From NCBI GenBank assembly GCA_947167515.1, contig CAMVIM010000003.1, forward strand, positions 116,590-180,589: 64,000 nucleotides of DNA. The letters run 5' to 3'. Position 1 is the stretch's first letter, and each line of letters begins with the position of its first letter. Below the pieces are notes generated by a model. The model was not told where the DNA came from. It saw only the letters and a program-made list of their open reading frames with translations, and made no database searches. Source of the DNA: an uncultured Prevotellaceae bacterium. Lineage in GTDB: Bacteria > Bacteroidota > Bacteroidia > Bacteroidales > Bacteroidaceae. The position numbers and the translations under genes are program-made. Shown piece by piece: positions 27,129 to 37,037 of this stretch.

Positions 27129-28304
27129 TCAGTAGTTGAACTCTCCGAATTCAGATTTGATGGTGAGCGACTTCTTGCCTTCCTCGATGTGGCCAACCAC
27201 CTGTGCGTCAATGTTGAACGACTTGCTGATGGCAATGACCTTGTCGGCATTTTCGGGCGAGAGATAGACTTCGAGGCGGTGGCCCATGTTGAAGACTTTG
27301 TACATTTCTGCCCAGTCGGTGCCTGACTCTTTGGCGATGGCCTTGAAGAGGGGAGGAACGGGGAACATGTTGTCTTTGATGACGCGGCAGTTGTCGCCCA
27401 CGAAATGCAGCACCTTCGTCTGTGCGCCGCCTGTGCAATGCACCATTCCGTGAATGTCGGCGCGCATCTCGTCCAGGAGTTTCTTCACTACTGGTGCATA
27501 CGTGCGGGTGGGGGAGAGGACGAGTTTGCCGGCATTGACGGGTGCGCCTTCCACGGGGTCGGTCAACTTGTAGGAACCAGAATAGACGAGTTCTTCAGGC
27601 ACAGCCTTGTCGTAGGACTCGGGGTATTTCTCTGCCAGATATTTGGCAAACACGTCGTGACGGGCGGAGGTGAGTCCGTTGCTGCCCATGCCGCCATTGT
27701 ATTCCTTTTCGTAAGTGGCTTGTCCACAAGATGATAAGCCTACAATCACGTCGCCCGGACGGATGTTGGCGTTGTTGATGACATCGCTGCGCTTCATGCG
27801 GCAAGTGACGGTGCTGTCGACAATGATGGTGCGCACGAGGTCGCCCACGTCGGCTGTCTCACCGCCCGTGGCATAGATGCCGATGCCCATTTTGCGCATC
27901 TCGGCAAGGAGTTCGTCGGTGCCGTTGATGATGGCGGAAATCACTTCGCCGGGGATGAGCATCTTGTTGCGGCCGATGGTGCTGGAAACGAGGATGTTAT
28001 CGACTGCACCCACACACAAGAGGTCGTCGGTGTTCATGATGAGTGCATCCTGAGCGATGCCCTTCCACACGCTGAGGTCGCCCGTTTCTTTCCAATACAT
28101 ATAAGCCAGCGAGGACTTGGTGCCTGCGCCGTCGGCATGCATGATGTTGCAGTATTCGGGGTCGCCACCGAGGATGTCGGGGATGATTTTGCAGAAAGCC
28201 TGTGGGAAGATTCCCTTGTCGATATTCTTGATGGCGTTATGCACATCTTCTTTGGCGGCACTTACGCCACGCATCATGTATCGTTGGTTGTTGTCAATCG
28301 TCAT
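27129..28304 (-). CDS. purM: Phosphoribosylformylglycinamidine cyclo-ligase (AIR synthase)
   Basis: Converts FGAM to AIR with ATP in purine synthesis, cytoplasmic. 391 residues, the long form seen in Bacteroidetes. The N-terminal ATP/Mg region has HADGAGTKSSLAYMYW and MNTDDLLCVGAVD near residue 92. GIYATGGETADVGDLVRT near 143 and GDVIVGLSSCGQATYEKEYNGGMGSNGLTSARHDVF near 185 are the catalytic and glycine-rich parts. HGMVHCTGGAQTKVLHF near 290 completes the C-terminal domain. Monocistronic, divergent from lpxD, with its own -7 box. Confidence 0.94.
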   Translation of the reverse strand: MTIDNNQRYMMRGVSAAKEDVHNAIKNIDKGIFPQAFCKIIPDILGGDPEYCNIMHADGAGTKSSLAYMYWKETGDLSVWKGIAQDALIMNTDDLLCVGAVDNILVSSTIGRNKMLIPGEVISAIINGTDELLAEMRKMGIGIYATGGETADVGDLVRTIIVDSTVTCRMKRSDVINNANIRPGDVIVGLSSCGQATYEKEYNGGMGSNGLTSARHDVFAKYLAEKYPESYDKAVPEELVYSGSYKLTDPVEGAPVNAGKLVLSPTRTYAPVVKKLLDEMRADIHGMVHCTGGAQTKVLHFVGDNCRVIKDNMFPVPPLFKAIAKESGTDWAEMYKVFNMGHRLEVYLSPENADKVIAISKSFNIDAQVVGHIEEGKKSLTIKSEFGEFNY

Positions 28305-28344
28305 TTTGGTATGCTTTTTTTGTCTAATAGTTGTTTTTATGGTG

Positions 28345-28352
28345 CAAAGGTA
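28345..28352 (-). promoter_or_regulatory. -7 box of purM
   Basis: The minus strand reads TACCTTTG, matching TAnnTTTG, 41 bases ahead of the start codon. Confidence 0.6.
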
Positions 28353-28433
28353 GTGAAAAAATGGAAGATTTTGCCGTTATGTCGAAAATCTTTCATAAAT
28401 TTGCAAGCGATTATGTAACAAAATCGAAAATAA

Positions 28434-29477
28434 ATGGTATTTACCGCACAACAAATAGCAGGTTTCACGGGTGGAACGGTGGACGGGAATCCGGAAGCCG
28501 CCATCAGCACCTTTGCGAAGATTGAAGAGGGAGTGGAGGGTGCATTGTCATTCCTTGCTAATCCGCAATACGAACATTATATCTACGAGACGAAATCGAC
28601 GGTCGTGCTCGTCAATAAGGACTTTCAGCCACAACAGCCCGTAGCGGCTACGTTGGTGAGAGTCGATAACGCCTACGAGTCGGTAGCCAAACTCTTGCAA
28701 CTCTATCAGAGCATGCAGCAGAAGAGGGTGGGCATCGACTCGCTTGCATTTATCGACAAGACGGCTCAGGTGGGCAAGGACTGCTACGTGGGGCCTTTCG
28801 TGGCCATCGGCGAAGGCGCAGAGATAGGCGACGGGGTGGTGATTCATCCGCACGTGACGATTGGCCCAAATGTAAAAGTGGGCAACAACACGGAGATTTA
28901 TAGCAACGCTGTGGTGTATCATGGCTGTGTGGTGGGTGCGAACTGCATCTTGCATGCTGGCTGTGTGATTGGTGCCGACGGCTTCGGCTTCGCTCCGACG
29001 GCTGAGGGCTACGACAAGATTCCGCAGATTGGCAACGTGGTGATAGAGGACAATGTGGAGGTGGGTGCCAACACCTGCATCGACCGCTCCACGATGGGCA
29101 GCACCATCATCCGCAAGGGTGTAAAACTTGACAACCTCGTACAGATTGCGCACAATGTGGAAGTGGGGCAGAACACCGTCATGTCGGCCCAGGTCGGTGT
29201 GGCAGGCAGTTCGAAAGTGGGCGAGTGGTGCGTGTTTGCCGGACAGGTGGGCATCGCCGGCCATCTGCATGTGGGCGACCACACCACGATGGGCGCACAG
29301 GCAGGTCTTGCCGGAGGTAATCTGGCCAGGAAAGGCGGTGCCACGCTCATGGGCTATCCGGCCATCGAACATAAGAAATTTGCCAAGAACATGGCGGCTC
29401 TCAATTCGCTGCCCGACCTGCTGAAGGAGGTGGCGCAACTGAAACGCGAACTGGCCGAACTGAAAGGAAACGGCTAA
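28434..29477 (+). CDS. lpxD: UDP-3-O-acylglucosamine N-acyltransferase LpxD
   Basis: Adds the second acyl chain in lipid A synthesis, at the inner face of the inner membrane. 347 residues. An N-terminal uridine-binding domain ([20 protein letters not shown]) precedes a left-handed beta helix of hexapeptide repeats ([31 protein letters not shown] ...). The catalytic His lies in the [10 protein letters not shown] block near residue 240. It starts a tightly spaced lipid A run of lpxD, lpxC-fabZ and lpxA. Confidence 0.96.
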   Translation: MVFTAQQIAGFTGGTVDGNPEAAISTFAKIEEGVEGALSFLANPQYEHYIYETKSTVVLVNKDFQPQQPVAATLVRVDNAYESVAKLLQLYQSMQQKRVGIDSLAFIDKTAQVGKDCYVGPFVAIGEGAEIGDGVVIHPHVTIGPNVKVGNNTEIYSNAVVYHGCVVGANCILHAGCVIGADGFGFAPTAEGYDKIPQIGNVVIEDNVEVGANTCIDRSTMGSTIIRKGVKLDNLVQIAHNVEVGQNTVMSAQVGVAGSSKVGEWCVFAGQVGIAGHLHVGDHTTMGAQAGLAGGNLARKGGATLMGYPAIEHKKFAKNMAALNSLPDLLKEVAQLKRELAELKGNG

Positions 29478-29516
29478 TGGCTGGCAAAGCGATTTTAACA
29501 ACTAAAAAATAAGAAA

Positions 29517-30899
29517 ATGCAAAAACAACAGACCTTGAAGGCGTCGTTCACGCTGAAAGGCAAGGGACTTCACACGGGCCAGTTCATCACGGCTGTGTTC
29601 TGTCCGGCAGAAGAAGGTTACGGCTATAAGATTCAAAGAATGGATATAGAGGGTCAGCCCGTCATCGATTGCAACGCTGACCTGGTGGGCGACACCCAGC
29701 GCGGCACCGTTCTGGTGAAGGGAGAGGTGAAAGTGAGCACCATCGAACACGCCATGGCGGCACTCTATGCCTGTGGCATCGACAACTGCCTGGTGCAGTT
29801 GGACGGCCCCGAAATGCCTATCCTCGATGGCAGCGCACTACCCTTCGTGGAGGAGATACAGAAGGTGGGTCTGCAAGAGCAGGAAGCCAAGAAAGACTAC
29901 TATGTGGTGAAGCACAAAATGGAAATCAAGGGCGAGAATGGTGAACACCTCATACTGCTGCCCGATGACCACTTCTGCGTGAATGCCCAGATTGCTTTCG
30001 ACTCGAAGATATTGGACAACCAGTTTGCCAATCTCGACAATATCGAAGATTTTCCAACAGAAATCGCCTCGGCGCGCACCTTCGTGTTTGTGCGAGAGAT
30101 TGAACCCCTGCTCAATCTGGGACTCATCAAGGGCGGCGACCTCGACAACGCCATCGTCATCTATGAGCGCGAGTTGCCACAGGAACGCTACGACAAACTG
30201 GCCGACACGCTCGGCATCCCTCACATGGATGCCACCCGTCTGGGATACATCAATCACAAGCCCCTCACGTGGGACAACGAGACGGCACGTCACAAACTGC
30301 TCGACATCATCGGTGACCTCGCCCTGGTGGGCAAGCCCATTCTTGGCCGAGTGATTGCCACGAAGCCTGGACATACTATAAATAATAAGTTCGCGCGCGC
30401 AATAAAGAAGGACATCAAGAAGCACGAGGTGCAATGTCCCGCCTACGACCCCAACCAGGAGCCGCTGATGGATGTGAACAAGATTCGTCACTTGCTGCCT
30501 CACCGCTACCCTATGCAGTTGGTTGACAAGGTGATAGCAGCAGATGAGGCGGAGATTGTGGCAGTGAAGAACGTGACCAGCAACGAGCCTTTCTTCACGG
30601 GACACTTCCCACAGGAACCCGTCATGCCGGGTGTGCTCATTGTGGAGGCGATGGCACAGGCAGGTGGTCTTTTGGTACTCAACAACGTGGAGGAACCCGA
30701 GCGGTGGAGCACTTACTTCTTGAAGATTGACAACGTGAAGTTCCGTCGTAAAGTGGTGCCGGGTGACACGCTGATTTTCAAGGTGAAGATGATGGGTCCC
30801 CTGCGTCGTGGCATTGCAACAATGGCAGGTCTTGTCTTCGTTGGCGACACCATTGCTGCAGAAGCCGAATTTACGGCACAAATCGTTAAGAACAAATAA
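29517..30899 (+). CDS. lpxC/fabZ: Bifunctional LpxC deacetylase / FabZ dehydratase
   Basis: A 460-residue fusion typical of Bacteroidetes. Residues 1-305 are LpxC, the zinc UDP-3-O-acyl-GlcNAc deacetylase that commits to lipid A. The zinc ligands appear in [11 protein letters not shown] (His), [14 protein letters not shown] (His and Asp) and [12 protein letters not shown] (catalytic His). Residues 310-460 are FabZ, the beta-hydroxyacyl-ACP dehydratase, with the hot-dog helix [15 protein letters not shown] and active-site [26 protein letters not shown] (His and Glu). Fusion couples fatty-acid chain supply to lipid A synthesis. Forty bases separate it from lpxD. Confidence 0.97.
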   Translation: MQKQQTLKASFTLKGKGLHTGQFITAVFCPAEEGYGYKIQRMDIEGQPVIDCNADLVGDTQRGTVLVKGEVKVSTIEHAMAALYACGIDNCLVQLDGPEMPILDGSALPFVEEIQKVGLQEQEAKKDYYVVKHKMEIKGENGEHLILLPDDHFCVNAQIAFDSKILDNQFANLDNIEDFPTEIASARTFVFVREIEPLLNLGLIKGGDLDNAIVIYERELPQERYDKLADTLGIPHMDATRLGYINHKPLTWDNETARHKLLDIIGDLALVGKPILGRVIATKPGHTINNKFARAIKKDIKKHEVQCPAYDPNQEPLMDVNKIRHLLPHRYPMQLVDKVIAADEAEIVAVKNVTSNEPFFTGHFPQEPVMPGVLIVEAMAQAGGLLVLNNVEEPERWSTYFLKIDNVKFRRKVVPGDTLIFKVKMMGPLRRGIATMAGLVFVGDTIAAEAEFTAQIVKNK

Positions 30900-30910
30900 G
30901 AAAAGAGAAT

Positions 30911-31684
30911 ATGGCAAAGATTAGTCCTTTAGCATTCATTGACCCCTCGGCACAGATAGGCGAGAACTGTGAGATAGGTCCTTTCTGTTTCGTTGACAAG
31001 AATGTGACCATTGGCGACAACAACGTGCTGATGAACAGTGTGACCTTGCTGTCCGGCACACACATGGGGAGCGGCAACACCCTGTTTCCCGGTGCGGTGA
31101 TTGGTGCTGTGCCACAAGACCTCAAGTTCAAGGGCGAGGAATCGACCGTGGAGATTGGCGATAATAACAGGATTCGCGAGAATGTGACCATCCATCGCGG
31201 CACAGCCAGCAAGGGCAAGACCGTGGTGGGTAGCAACAACCTCATCATGGAGAATGCCCACATCGCTCACGACTGCGTGTTTGGCAGCGGCATCATCATG
31301 GGCAACTCCACCAAGTTGGCTGGCGAGGTCATCATCGACGACAATGCCATCATCTCGGCTGTCGTGCTGGTGCATCAGTTCTGCCGAATTGGCGGCTATG
31401 TGATGGTGCAGGGCGGCACACGAACGAGCAAGGACATCCCCCCCTTCGTCATTGCCGGTCGCGAACCCGTTGCCTATGCTGGATTGAACATCATCGGCCT
31501 TCGCCGCAGGGGATTTGGACGCGAACTGATTGACAACATCGCTCATGCCTACCGACTCATCTACCAGTGCAACCTGACTGTCAACGAGGCTGTTGAGGCC
31601 ATTCGCAATGAGGTGCCAATGAGCCAGGAAATTGAATATATCATTGATTTCGTATCCTCTTCCCAACGAGGAATCATTCGCTAA
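30911..31684 (+). CDS. lpxA: UDP-N-acetylglucosamine acyltransferase LpxA
   Basis: First acyl transfer of lipid A synthesis. 257 residues, standard length. The hexapeptide-repeat beta helix starts at once (PLAFIDPSAQIGENCEIGPFCFVDKNVTIG). The catalytic His lies in the NAHIAHDCVFGSG block near residue 120, and HQFCRIGGYVMVQGGTRTSKDIPPF near 155 matches the family. A helical C-terminal domain follows. It is 11 bases behind lpxC-fabZ. Confidence 0.97.
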   Translation: MAKISPLAFIDPSAQIGENCEIGPFCFVDKNVTIGDNNVLMNSVTLLSGTHMGSGNTLFPGAVIGAVPQDLKFKGEESTVEIGDNNRIRENVTIHRGTASKGKTVVGSNNLIMENAHIAHDCVFGSGIIMGNSTKLAGEVIIDDNAIISAVVLVHQFCRIGGYVMVQGGTRTSKDIPPFVIAGREPVAYAGLNIIGLRRRGFGRELIDNIAHAYRLIYQCNLTVNEAVEAIRNEVPMSQEIEYIIDFVSSSQRGIIR

Positions 31685-31703
31685 CCCTCAACTCTCAACT
31701 AAT

Positions 31704-32243
31704 ATGATTTACCGATTCACCATCATTTCAGATGAGGCAGATGGCTTCATGCGAGAAATCCAGATAGATGCTGATGCCAAGTTCCTGGAATTGCACAAGT
31801 TGATACTGAAGGCTTGTGGGTATGAGGACAATCAGATGACCTCGTTCACCATCTGTGAAAACGGATGGGAAAAAGGGCAGGAAATCACGCTGGAGCGGAT
31901 GGACACCGATGCCGACGAAGACAGTTACATCATGGCCGAAACGGAACTGAACGAGTTTCTGGAAGACGAGAAGCAGCATCTGCTCTACACCTTCGACCCG
32001 CTGGCCGACCGCGTGTTCTTCATCGAACTGTCTGAAATCAAGACAGGAAAGAATCTGCCGGAAGGAAAGATAACCCGTTCTCACGGCGAACCTCCTGTGC
32101 AGGTGCTGGATTTCGACGAGATGTTTGCCCGCAATCCTATCGTTGACAACAGTTCCATCATGGACGATGAAGACCTTTATGGCAACGAAATTGACAGCGA
32201 CGAGATTGACTTGGAGGGCTTTGACATCAGCGATGAATATTGA
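31704..32243 (+). CDS. pRiA4b ORF-3-like protein
   Basis: A 179-residue cytoplasmic protein of the plasmid pRiA4b ORF-3-like family. I chose the ATG at 31704 because the upstream extension overlaps lpxA and a CTCAACTCT microsatellite. Conserved elements are IYRFTIISDEADGFMREIQIDADAKFLELHKLILKACGYEDNQMTSFTICENGWEKGQEITLE and HLLYTFDPLADRVFFIEL. It has a very acidic C-terminal tail (DDEDLYGNEIDSDEIDLEGFDISDE). Function unknown. It is conserved at this spot between lpxA and miaA in related genomes to the best of my knowledge. Confidence 0.8.
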   Translation: MIYRFTIISDEADGFMREIQIDADAKFLELHKLILKACGYEDNQMTSFTICENGWEKGQEITLERMDTDADEDSYIMAETELNEFLEDEKQHLLYTFDPLADRVFFIELSEIKTGKNLPEGKITRSHGEPPVQVLDFDEMFARNPIVDNSSIMDDEDLYGNEIDSDEIDLEGFDISDEY

Positions 32244-32271
32244 TGTGTAATCACTTAAAAACGAATTGAAT

Positions 32272-32715
32272 ATGAGAAAACTGAGTGTGTGTCTGATGGC
32301 CCTGATGTTGATGGCCACCGTAAGTGCAAATGCACAAGAATACACGAAGAAGACGGTGAAGAACATCACCGAAAGTTTCATCTCCACCTTGATGCGGGGC
32401 GACTTGGAAGATACGTTGGAGTTTTTCGACTCCAACTATAAAGAAGAGCAGCATGACAACTTCCTCGAAGGCCGCACCGAGCAATTCGTGGCTGAGTTTT
32501 TGGCAGGTGAGTACAAGAAAGGCTATCATTTCATCACTCCCAAACTCGACAGAATCAAGTCGATGAAGGTGAAGAAAACCTACTGCGACCCTGAGAAGAA
32601 CGAGATTTATGCCGATGTGCAGATTCTGATGGACTATGGCGTGAAATATACCGTGAGGCTTGAACTTCGAATCAACGAGTCGGGCGAAATGGGCTTCATT
32701 GGTGCAGTAGGATAA
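32272..32715 (+). CDS. Small exported protein, NTF2-like
   Basis: A 147-residue periplasmic protein. I chose the ATG at 32272 over the TTG at 32266 because it begins a standard signal peptide (MRKLSVCLMALMLMATVSANAQ). The mature part (TVKNITESFISTLMRGDLEDTLEFFDSNYKEEQHDNFLEGRTEQFVAEFL) looks like an NTF2-like or SnoaL-like cone fold with no catalytic residues I can name. Function unknown. It is in the lpx-miaA run, 28 bases after the pRiA4b-like gene. Confidence 0.75.
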   Translation: MRKLSVCLMALMLMATVSANAQEYTKKTVKNITESFISTLMRGDLEDTLEFFDSNYKEEQHDNFLEGRTEQFVAEFLAGEYKKGYHFITPKLDRIKSMKVKKTYCDPEKNEIYADVQILMDYGVKYTVRLELRINESGEMGFIGAVG

Positions 32716-32775
32716 GAAAAAGAACACGTGATGTATCTCTCTGGCCTTCAGGGTTGTGGAGAGTGTTTTTAAGCC

Positions 32776-33687
32776 ATGAAAAATCTTCTTGTGTTGTTAG
32801 GCCCTACGGGGGTGGGAAAGACGGAATTGAGCCTTCAGTTGGCTGAACGTCTTGGCTCTCCCATCATCAATGCTGACTCTCGACAGATTTACAAGGACAT
32901 AGAAATTGGTACTGCTTCACCCACCGCTGAGGAATTGGCGCGGGTGGAGCATTTTTTTGTCCACACGCTGGCTCTGGACGAATACTATAGTGCGGCTGAA
33001 TATGAGAAAGATGTGATGCAGTTGCTGCCTCGGTTGTTCCAGACACACGACACAGTACTGCTTTCGGGGGGAAGCATGATGTATGTCGATGCGGTGACGA
33101 AGGGCATCGACGACATTCCGACAGTGGATGACGACACGCGCTCCATGCTCCGCGAACGTTGGGAGAACGAGGGACTTGAACCTCTCTTGGCGGAACTGAA
33201 ACTGCTTGACCCTCAGTATTATGAGGTGATAGATAAACGAAATCACAAAAGGGTGGTGCATGCACTCGAAATCTGCTACATGACAGGCCGACCCTATTCT
33301 TCGTTCCGCACCAACATCCGGAAGGAACGCCCTTTCCGAATCGTGAAGTTTGGCCTTCGCCGAGAACGCGAAAACCTGTTTGCGCGCATCAATGCACGGG
33401 TTGACAAGATGATGGAGGAGGGGCTGTTGGAGGAAGCACGACGGGTGTATCCGTTGAGGGAATTGAATGCCCTCAACACGGTGGGGTATAAGGAGATGTT
33501 CAAGGTGATTGCCGGCGAGTGGGAACTCCCGATGGCTGTGGAGCGGATGAAAAAGAATACACGTGTATATGCAAAAAAACAGATAACTTGGTACCGAAAC
33601 GATGCAGACATTCATTGGCTGGATGCCGACAAGATGAGTGTGGCTGAAATGCTAAATGTGATAGAAAATGAAATCATGGTTGCGTAG
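32776..33687 (+). CDS. miaA: tRNA dimethylallyltransferase
   Basis: Adds a dimethylallyl group to A37 of tRNAs reading UNN codons, cytoplasmic. 303 residues. P-loop [44 protein letters not shown] is at the start, and the substrate loop VLSGGSMMYVDAVTKGIDDIP is near residue 97. NHKRVVHALEICYMTGRPYS and LNTVGYKEMF and KKNTRVYAKKQITWYRND complete the family pattern. It overlaps the PBP1A gene by 20 bases. Confidence 0.95.
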   Translation: MKNLLVLLGPTGVGKTELSLQLAERLGSPIINADSRQIYKDIEIGTASPTAEELARVEHFFVHTLALDEYYSAAEYEKDVMQLLPRLFQTHDTVLLSGGSMMYVDAVTKGIDDIPTVDDDTRSMLRERWENEGLEPLLAELKLLDPQYYEVIDKRNHKRVVHALEICYMTGRPYSSFRTNIRKERPFRIVKFGLRRERENLFARINARVDKMMEEGLLEEARRVYPLRELNALNTVGYKEMFKVIAGEWELPMAVERMKKNTRVYAKKQITWYRNDADIHWLDADKMSVAEMLNVIENEIMVA

Positions 33688-36076
33688 GGTGTGGATATGC
33701 CTGAAGTTGGCGTGGCGTTGGTATGCCAGCCAATACAGAGGGAAGTGGTATCAGCGGTTGGTCACTCCGATTGCCTCTTTCTTCGTGTTTTTTTATCTTT
33801 ATCTGGGTGCTGTCGATGTCAATTTCCTCGGCCTCTTCGGGGTGTCGCCTACGATGGAGGTGATACAGAACCCCGTCACCAACGATGCCTCTTTTGTCTA
33901 TAGCGCAGACAGTGTGCTGATAGGCAAGTATTTCAACGAGAACCGTTCGCCCGTCAAGTTCGATGAGATTTCTCCCTATGTGGTTGATGCGCTTATCTCG
34001 ACCGAGGATGAACGTTTCTACGAGCATCATGGCATTGATTATCAAGGGCTTTTTGCAGCGATGAAGGACATCGCGCAGGGCAATCCTCGCGGTGCCAGCA
34101 CCATCACCCAACAGTTGGTGAAGAACCTCTTCAAGATTCGTTCGCAGTATTCTACAGGACTTCTGGGCAAGGTGCCGGGATTGGGCATCTTGGTGATGAA
34201 GTCGAAAGAATGGATTACGGCCATCAAGATAGAGAACATGTACAGCAAGGAAGACATCCTCACACTCTATCTCAATACGGTGGATTTTGGCAGCAACTCT
34301 TTCGGCATCAAGACGGCTGCCAAGACTTACTTCAAAACTACTCCGCAAAATCTGACCGCCGAGCAGGCGGCCGTGTTGGTGGGATTGCTGAAGGCAACGA
34401 CCACTTACAACCCGAAAGTCAACCCGAGGAATAGTCTTGAGCGTCGTAACGTCGTGTTAAACAATATGTTTGAACACGATAAACTGACACGTCAGGAACT
34501 GGATTCCCTCACGCAGATACCCATCAATCTGAACTACACCGTCGAGAAGTCCTACGATGGCGGTGCCCTCTATTTCCGCGAGGCCATCAAGGAGTATCTG
34601 GAGGATTGGTGCGAGGAGAACCACATCGACCTTTATTCCGATGGCTTGAAAATCTACACCACACTCGACACGCGCATGCAGCGTTATGCCGAACAGGCTG
34701 TGCAGAAGCAGATGCGCCTCATTCAGCAGCGGTTCAACAACCATTGGGGCAGCCAGTCGCCGTGGCGCGATGAGCGCGGACAGGAGATTCCTCACTTTAT
34801 TGAGGACATTGCCAAACGTTCTGAATACTATAAAATCCTGGCGAAAAAATATGACGATAATGCCGACTCCATCGACTTCTATATGAACCAACCGCATACG
34901 GTGAAAGTCTTTGATTATAATGCCCCAGACCATCTGGTGGAGAAGGAGATGAGTACGATGGATTCCATCCGCTATATGGTCAAGTTCATGCACTGTGGGT
35001 TTGTGGCGATGGAGCCTCAGACGAGTTATGTACGTGCATGGGTGGGCGACATCGATTTTGGCAGTTGGAAGTATGACAAGGTGACGGCCATGCGTCAGCC
35101 GGGTTCCACTTTCAAACTTTTTGTCTATGCCTCGGCTTTTGAGCATGACGATAAGATTACACCTACCACCCGATACCGCGACCAACTCATCTCGCTGCAA
35201 GTGCCTGATGCTCAAGACCCCCAGCGCATGGTGACTTGGACTCCTCACAACTCTGGTGGCTATTGCACGGGGGCCAACATGCCCTTGAAGTCGGCTTTTG
35301 CCCAGTCGGTCAACACCATTGCGGTCAAGTTGGGGCAAGACACGGGCATCGACAATGTGGTGGATATAGCCCATAAGATGGGTGTCGAAAGTAAGTTGGA
35401 AGCCACACCGTCTTTGGCATTGGGTTCTTCCGACGTCAATCTGCTGGAACTCGTCGATGCCTATTGCTGTGCGATGAACGACGGCAAGCAGCGCAAGCCC
35501 ATCCTGGTGACGAAGGTGATTGGGCGCAATGGCGAAGTTCTCTATGACTGCGAACGCGATGAACCGGCTCCGAAGGAGGCCATTCGCTACAAGACCGCTT
35601 TCTACCTCCAGCGTCTGCTCTATGGAGGCATGCACGAACCAGGCGGAACCACACAGGCTCTGTGGGAGTACATTCATTGCTACGACACCGAATTGGGCGG
35701 CAAGACAGGCACCTCCTCCAACCACTCCGACGCATGGTTTGTCGGTTGTGCGCCCAATCTGGTGGGTGGTGCATGGGTGGGTGGCGAATATCGCTGCATC
35801 CATTTCCGCACAGGTGCCTTGGGGCAGGGAAGTCGAACAGCACTTCCTGTCTTTGGCTACTTTATGGACAAAGTGCTGGCCGACAAGGACTTTCCGCAGT
35901 ATCACGGTAAATATCCGGCGGCTAAAGAAAACATTCCGCGCAACACCTACATCGGTGCCTCTGTCTATGTGGCTCCTGCACCGAAAAAAGAGAATACGGA
36001 AGGAGAAAGTGCTGAAGAGGGCGGTGGAGAGTCTCCTGCTCCTGCACCTGCACCTGCTCCTGCTGCAGAAAACTAA
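33668..36076 (+). CDS. Class A penicillin-binding protein 1A
   Basis: Bifunctional peptidoglycan glycosyltransferase and transpeptidase in the inner membrane, 802 residues. One membrane segment lies near residues 33-52 (PIASFFVFFYLYLGAVDVNF). The GT51 domain has STEDERFYEHHGIDYQGL (catalytic Glu), GASTITQQLVKN and SKEWITAIKIENMYSKEDIL. The transpeptidase has SxxK GSTFKLF near 480, SVN in FAQSVNTIAVKLG and KTGTSS near 680. The C-terminus is low-complexity (Ala-Pro repeats, coded by CTCCTGCACCTG units). It overlaps miaA, so it is probably transcribed with it. Confidence 0.94.
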   Translation: MKSWLRRVWICLKLAWRWYASQYRGKWYQRLVTPIASFFVFFYLYLGAVDVNFLGLFGVSPTMEVIQNPVTNDASFVYSADSVLIGKYFNENRSPVKFDEISPYVVDALISTEDERFYEHHGIDYQGLFAAMKDIAQGNPRGASTITQQLVKNLFKIRSQYSTGLLGKVPGLGILVMKSKEWITAIKIENMYSKEDILTLYLNTVDFGSNSFGIKTAAKTYFKTTPQNLTAEQAAVLVGLLKATTTYNPKVNPRNSLERRNVVLNNMFEHDKLTRQELDSLTQIPINLNYTVEKSYDGGALYFREAIKEYLEDWCEENHIDLYSDGLKIYTTLDTRMQRYAEQAVQKQMRLIQQRFNNHWGSQSPWRDERGQEIPHFIEDIAKRSEYYKILAKKYDDNADSIDFYMNQPHTVKVFDYNAPDHLVEKEMSTMDSIRYMVKFMHCGFVAMEPQTSYVRAWVGDIDFGSWKYDKVTAMRQPGSTFKLFVYASAFEHDDKITPTTRYRDQLISLQVPDAQDPQRMVTWTPHNSGGYCTGANMPLKSAFAQSVNTIAVKLGQDTGIDNVVDIAHKMGVESKLEATPSLALGSSDVNLLELVDAYCCAMNDGKQRKPILVTKVIGRNGEVLYDCERDEPAPKEAIRYKTAFYLQRLLYGGMHEPGGTTQALWEYIHCYDTELGGKTGTSSNHSDAWFVGCAPNLVGGAWVGGEYRCIHFRTGALGQGSRTALPVFGYFMDKVLADKDFPQYHGKYPAAKENIPRNTYIGASVYVAPAPKKENTEGESAEEGGGESPAPAPAPAPAAEN

Positions 36077-36101
36077 ACGTGTAGTAGGTTCTATAAAACA
36101 G

Positions 36102-36164
36102 CGTACCCCTCGACTACGATGTGCCGTAGTCGAGGGGTATGTTTGTTTGTAGTCGAGGGGTACG
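36102..36164. repeat. GTACCCCTCGACTAC palindromic repeat, also a terminator
   Basis: GTACCCCTCGACTAC (36103-36117) is inverted at 36126-36139 and again at 36149-36163. The first hairpin is followed by GTTTGTTTG and can terminate the PBP1A transcript; the block separates convergent genes. Related units occur at 51365-51450. Confidence 0.7.
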
Positions 36165-36166
36165 AT

Positions 36167-36982
36167 TTACTTGCTGAGGTTCTGAATGAACTGCCACTCG
36201 CTCTCGTGGCTCTTCACCTTCAGGTAAGTCTGGTCCACCACGATATACTCTGAAAGACCCTGACGAGGCGCGCCTTTGTGCCAGTCGTAGGTGTATCCGA
36301 GACGTGTCCAAGGCAGAGGGCTGTCATCCTCGAAGGCTGCCTGCACGTTGTAGCGGAACCACTCGCGGAAGTTCGTGTCGCCCACCTTGTAGTTCTCGTC
36401 TGCCCATGCAGGGAACTCGATACCAGCCGAAGTCGTTTCGATGCTGGGGTCAGATGCAGGACGGAAGATTCCCTTCACGTCGGCATAGAACTGTACCATG
36501 ATGTTGTAGGTGCAGTCGGGGCTGAGTCCGTACATCTGCAACATACGCATGTGGGCTGCCACACTGTCGAGACCTTCAAACGCCTCCTTCTTGCTGAGCC
36601 ACTCACCGGGGATGGTCACCCATGTACCCATCTCGCGGTCAATCTGATAGACACCTTCCTGACCGAAGAACTTCTGCAAGCGGCTACTGTCAACGAGCGT
36701 GACAAGCAGCACCATGTCTTTGCCGTCAATGGTAGCCCACTCCTCGTTGGGTGTGCCTTTCTTGATGGGCATGAGATTGACACCCACCTTGGTGGAGTCG
36801 AGTACACGAGCATCCTCAATGGCTGCATTAAGGTCAGCCTGCAAGGCATCCATGTCCTCATACCAAGGTGTCGCCGTGCTGTCTGCTTCAGCACCAGCGT
36901 TCGTGTTCTGCGCGGTTTTGCCCGTGCATGCCGTCATGGCGATGGCTGCCGCCACGATAGCGAACTGAAAAATCTTCTTCAT
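36167..36982 (-). CDS. Exported lipoprotein of unknown function
   Basis: A 271-residue predicted lipoprotein (MKKIFQFAIVAAAIAMTAC lipobox). The mature protein has no catalytic motif I recognise. Two blocks look conserved: DMVLLVTLVDSSRLQKFFGQEGVYQIDREMGTWVTIPGEW and LRMLQMYGLSPDCTYNIMVQFYA. It ends in WQFIQNLSK. Its neighbours on the same strand are other exported proteins but spacing leaves room for separate promoters. A periplasmic or outer-membrane structural role is likely, but unproven. Confidence 0.75.
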   Translation of the reverse strand: MKKIFQFAIVAAAIAMTACTGKTAQNTNAGAEADSTATPWYEDMDALQADLNAAIEDARVLDSTKVGVNLMPIKKGTPNEEWATIDGKDMVLLVTLVDSSRLQKFFGQEGVYQIDREMGTWVTIPGEWLSKKEAFEGLDSVAAHMRMLQMYGLSPDCTYNIMVQFYADVKGIFRPASDPSIETTSAGIEFPAWADENYKVGDTNFREWFRYNVQAAFEDDSPLPWTRLGYTYDWHKGAPRQGLSEYIVVDQTYLKVKSHESEWQFIQNLSK

Positions 36983-37005
36983 AATCTTATCTTTATAAAG
37001 TGAAT

Positions 37006-37037
37006 AATCTTCTCAACCCTCAACTCTCAACCCTCAA
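37006..37037. repeat. CTCAACCCTCAACT microsatellite
   Basis: Tandem CTCAACC/CTCAACT units lie between the genes at 36167 and 37038. Same family as in the primase gene at 24322. Confidence 0.7.

Noticed and set aside
34457..35905. A 482-codon open frame antisense to the PBP1A gene
   Set aside because: A shadow of PBP1A codon bias; the translated product is His- and Val-rich without recognisable domains.
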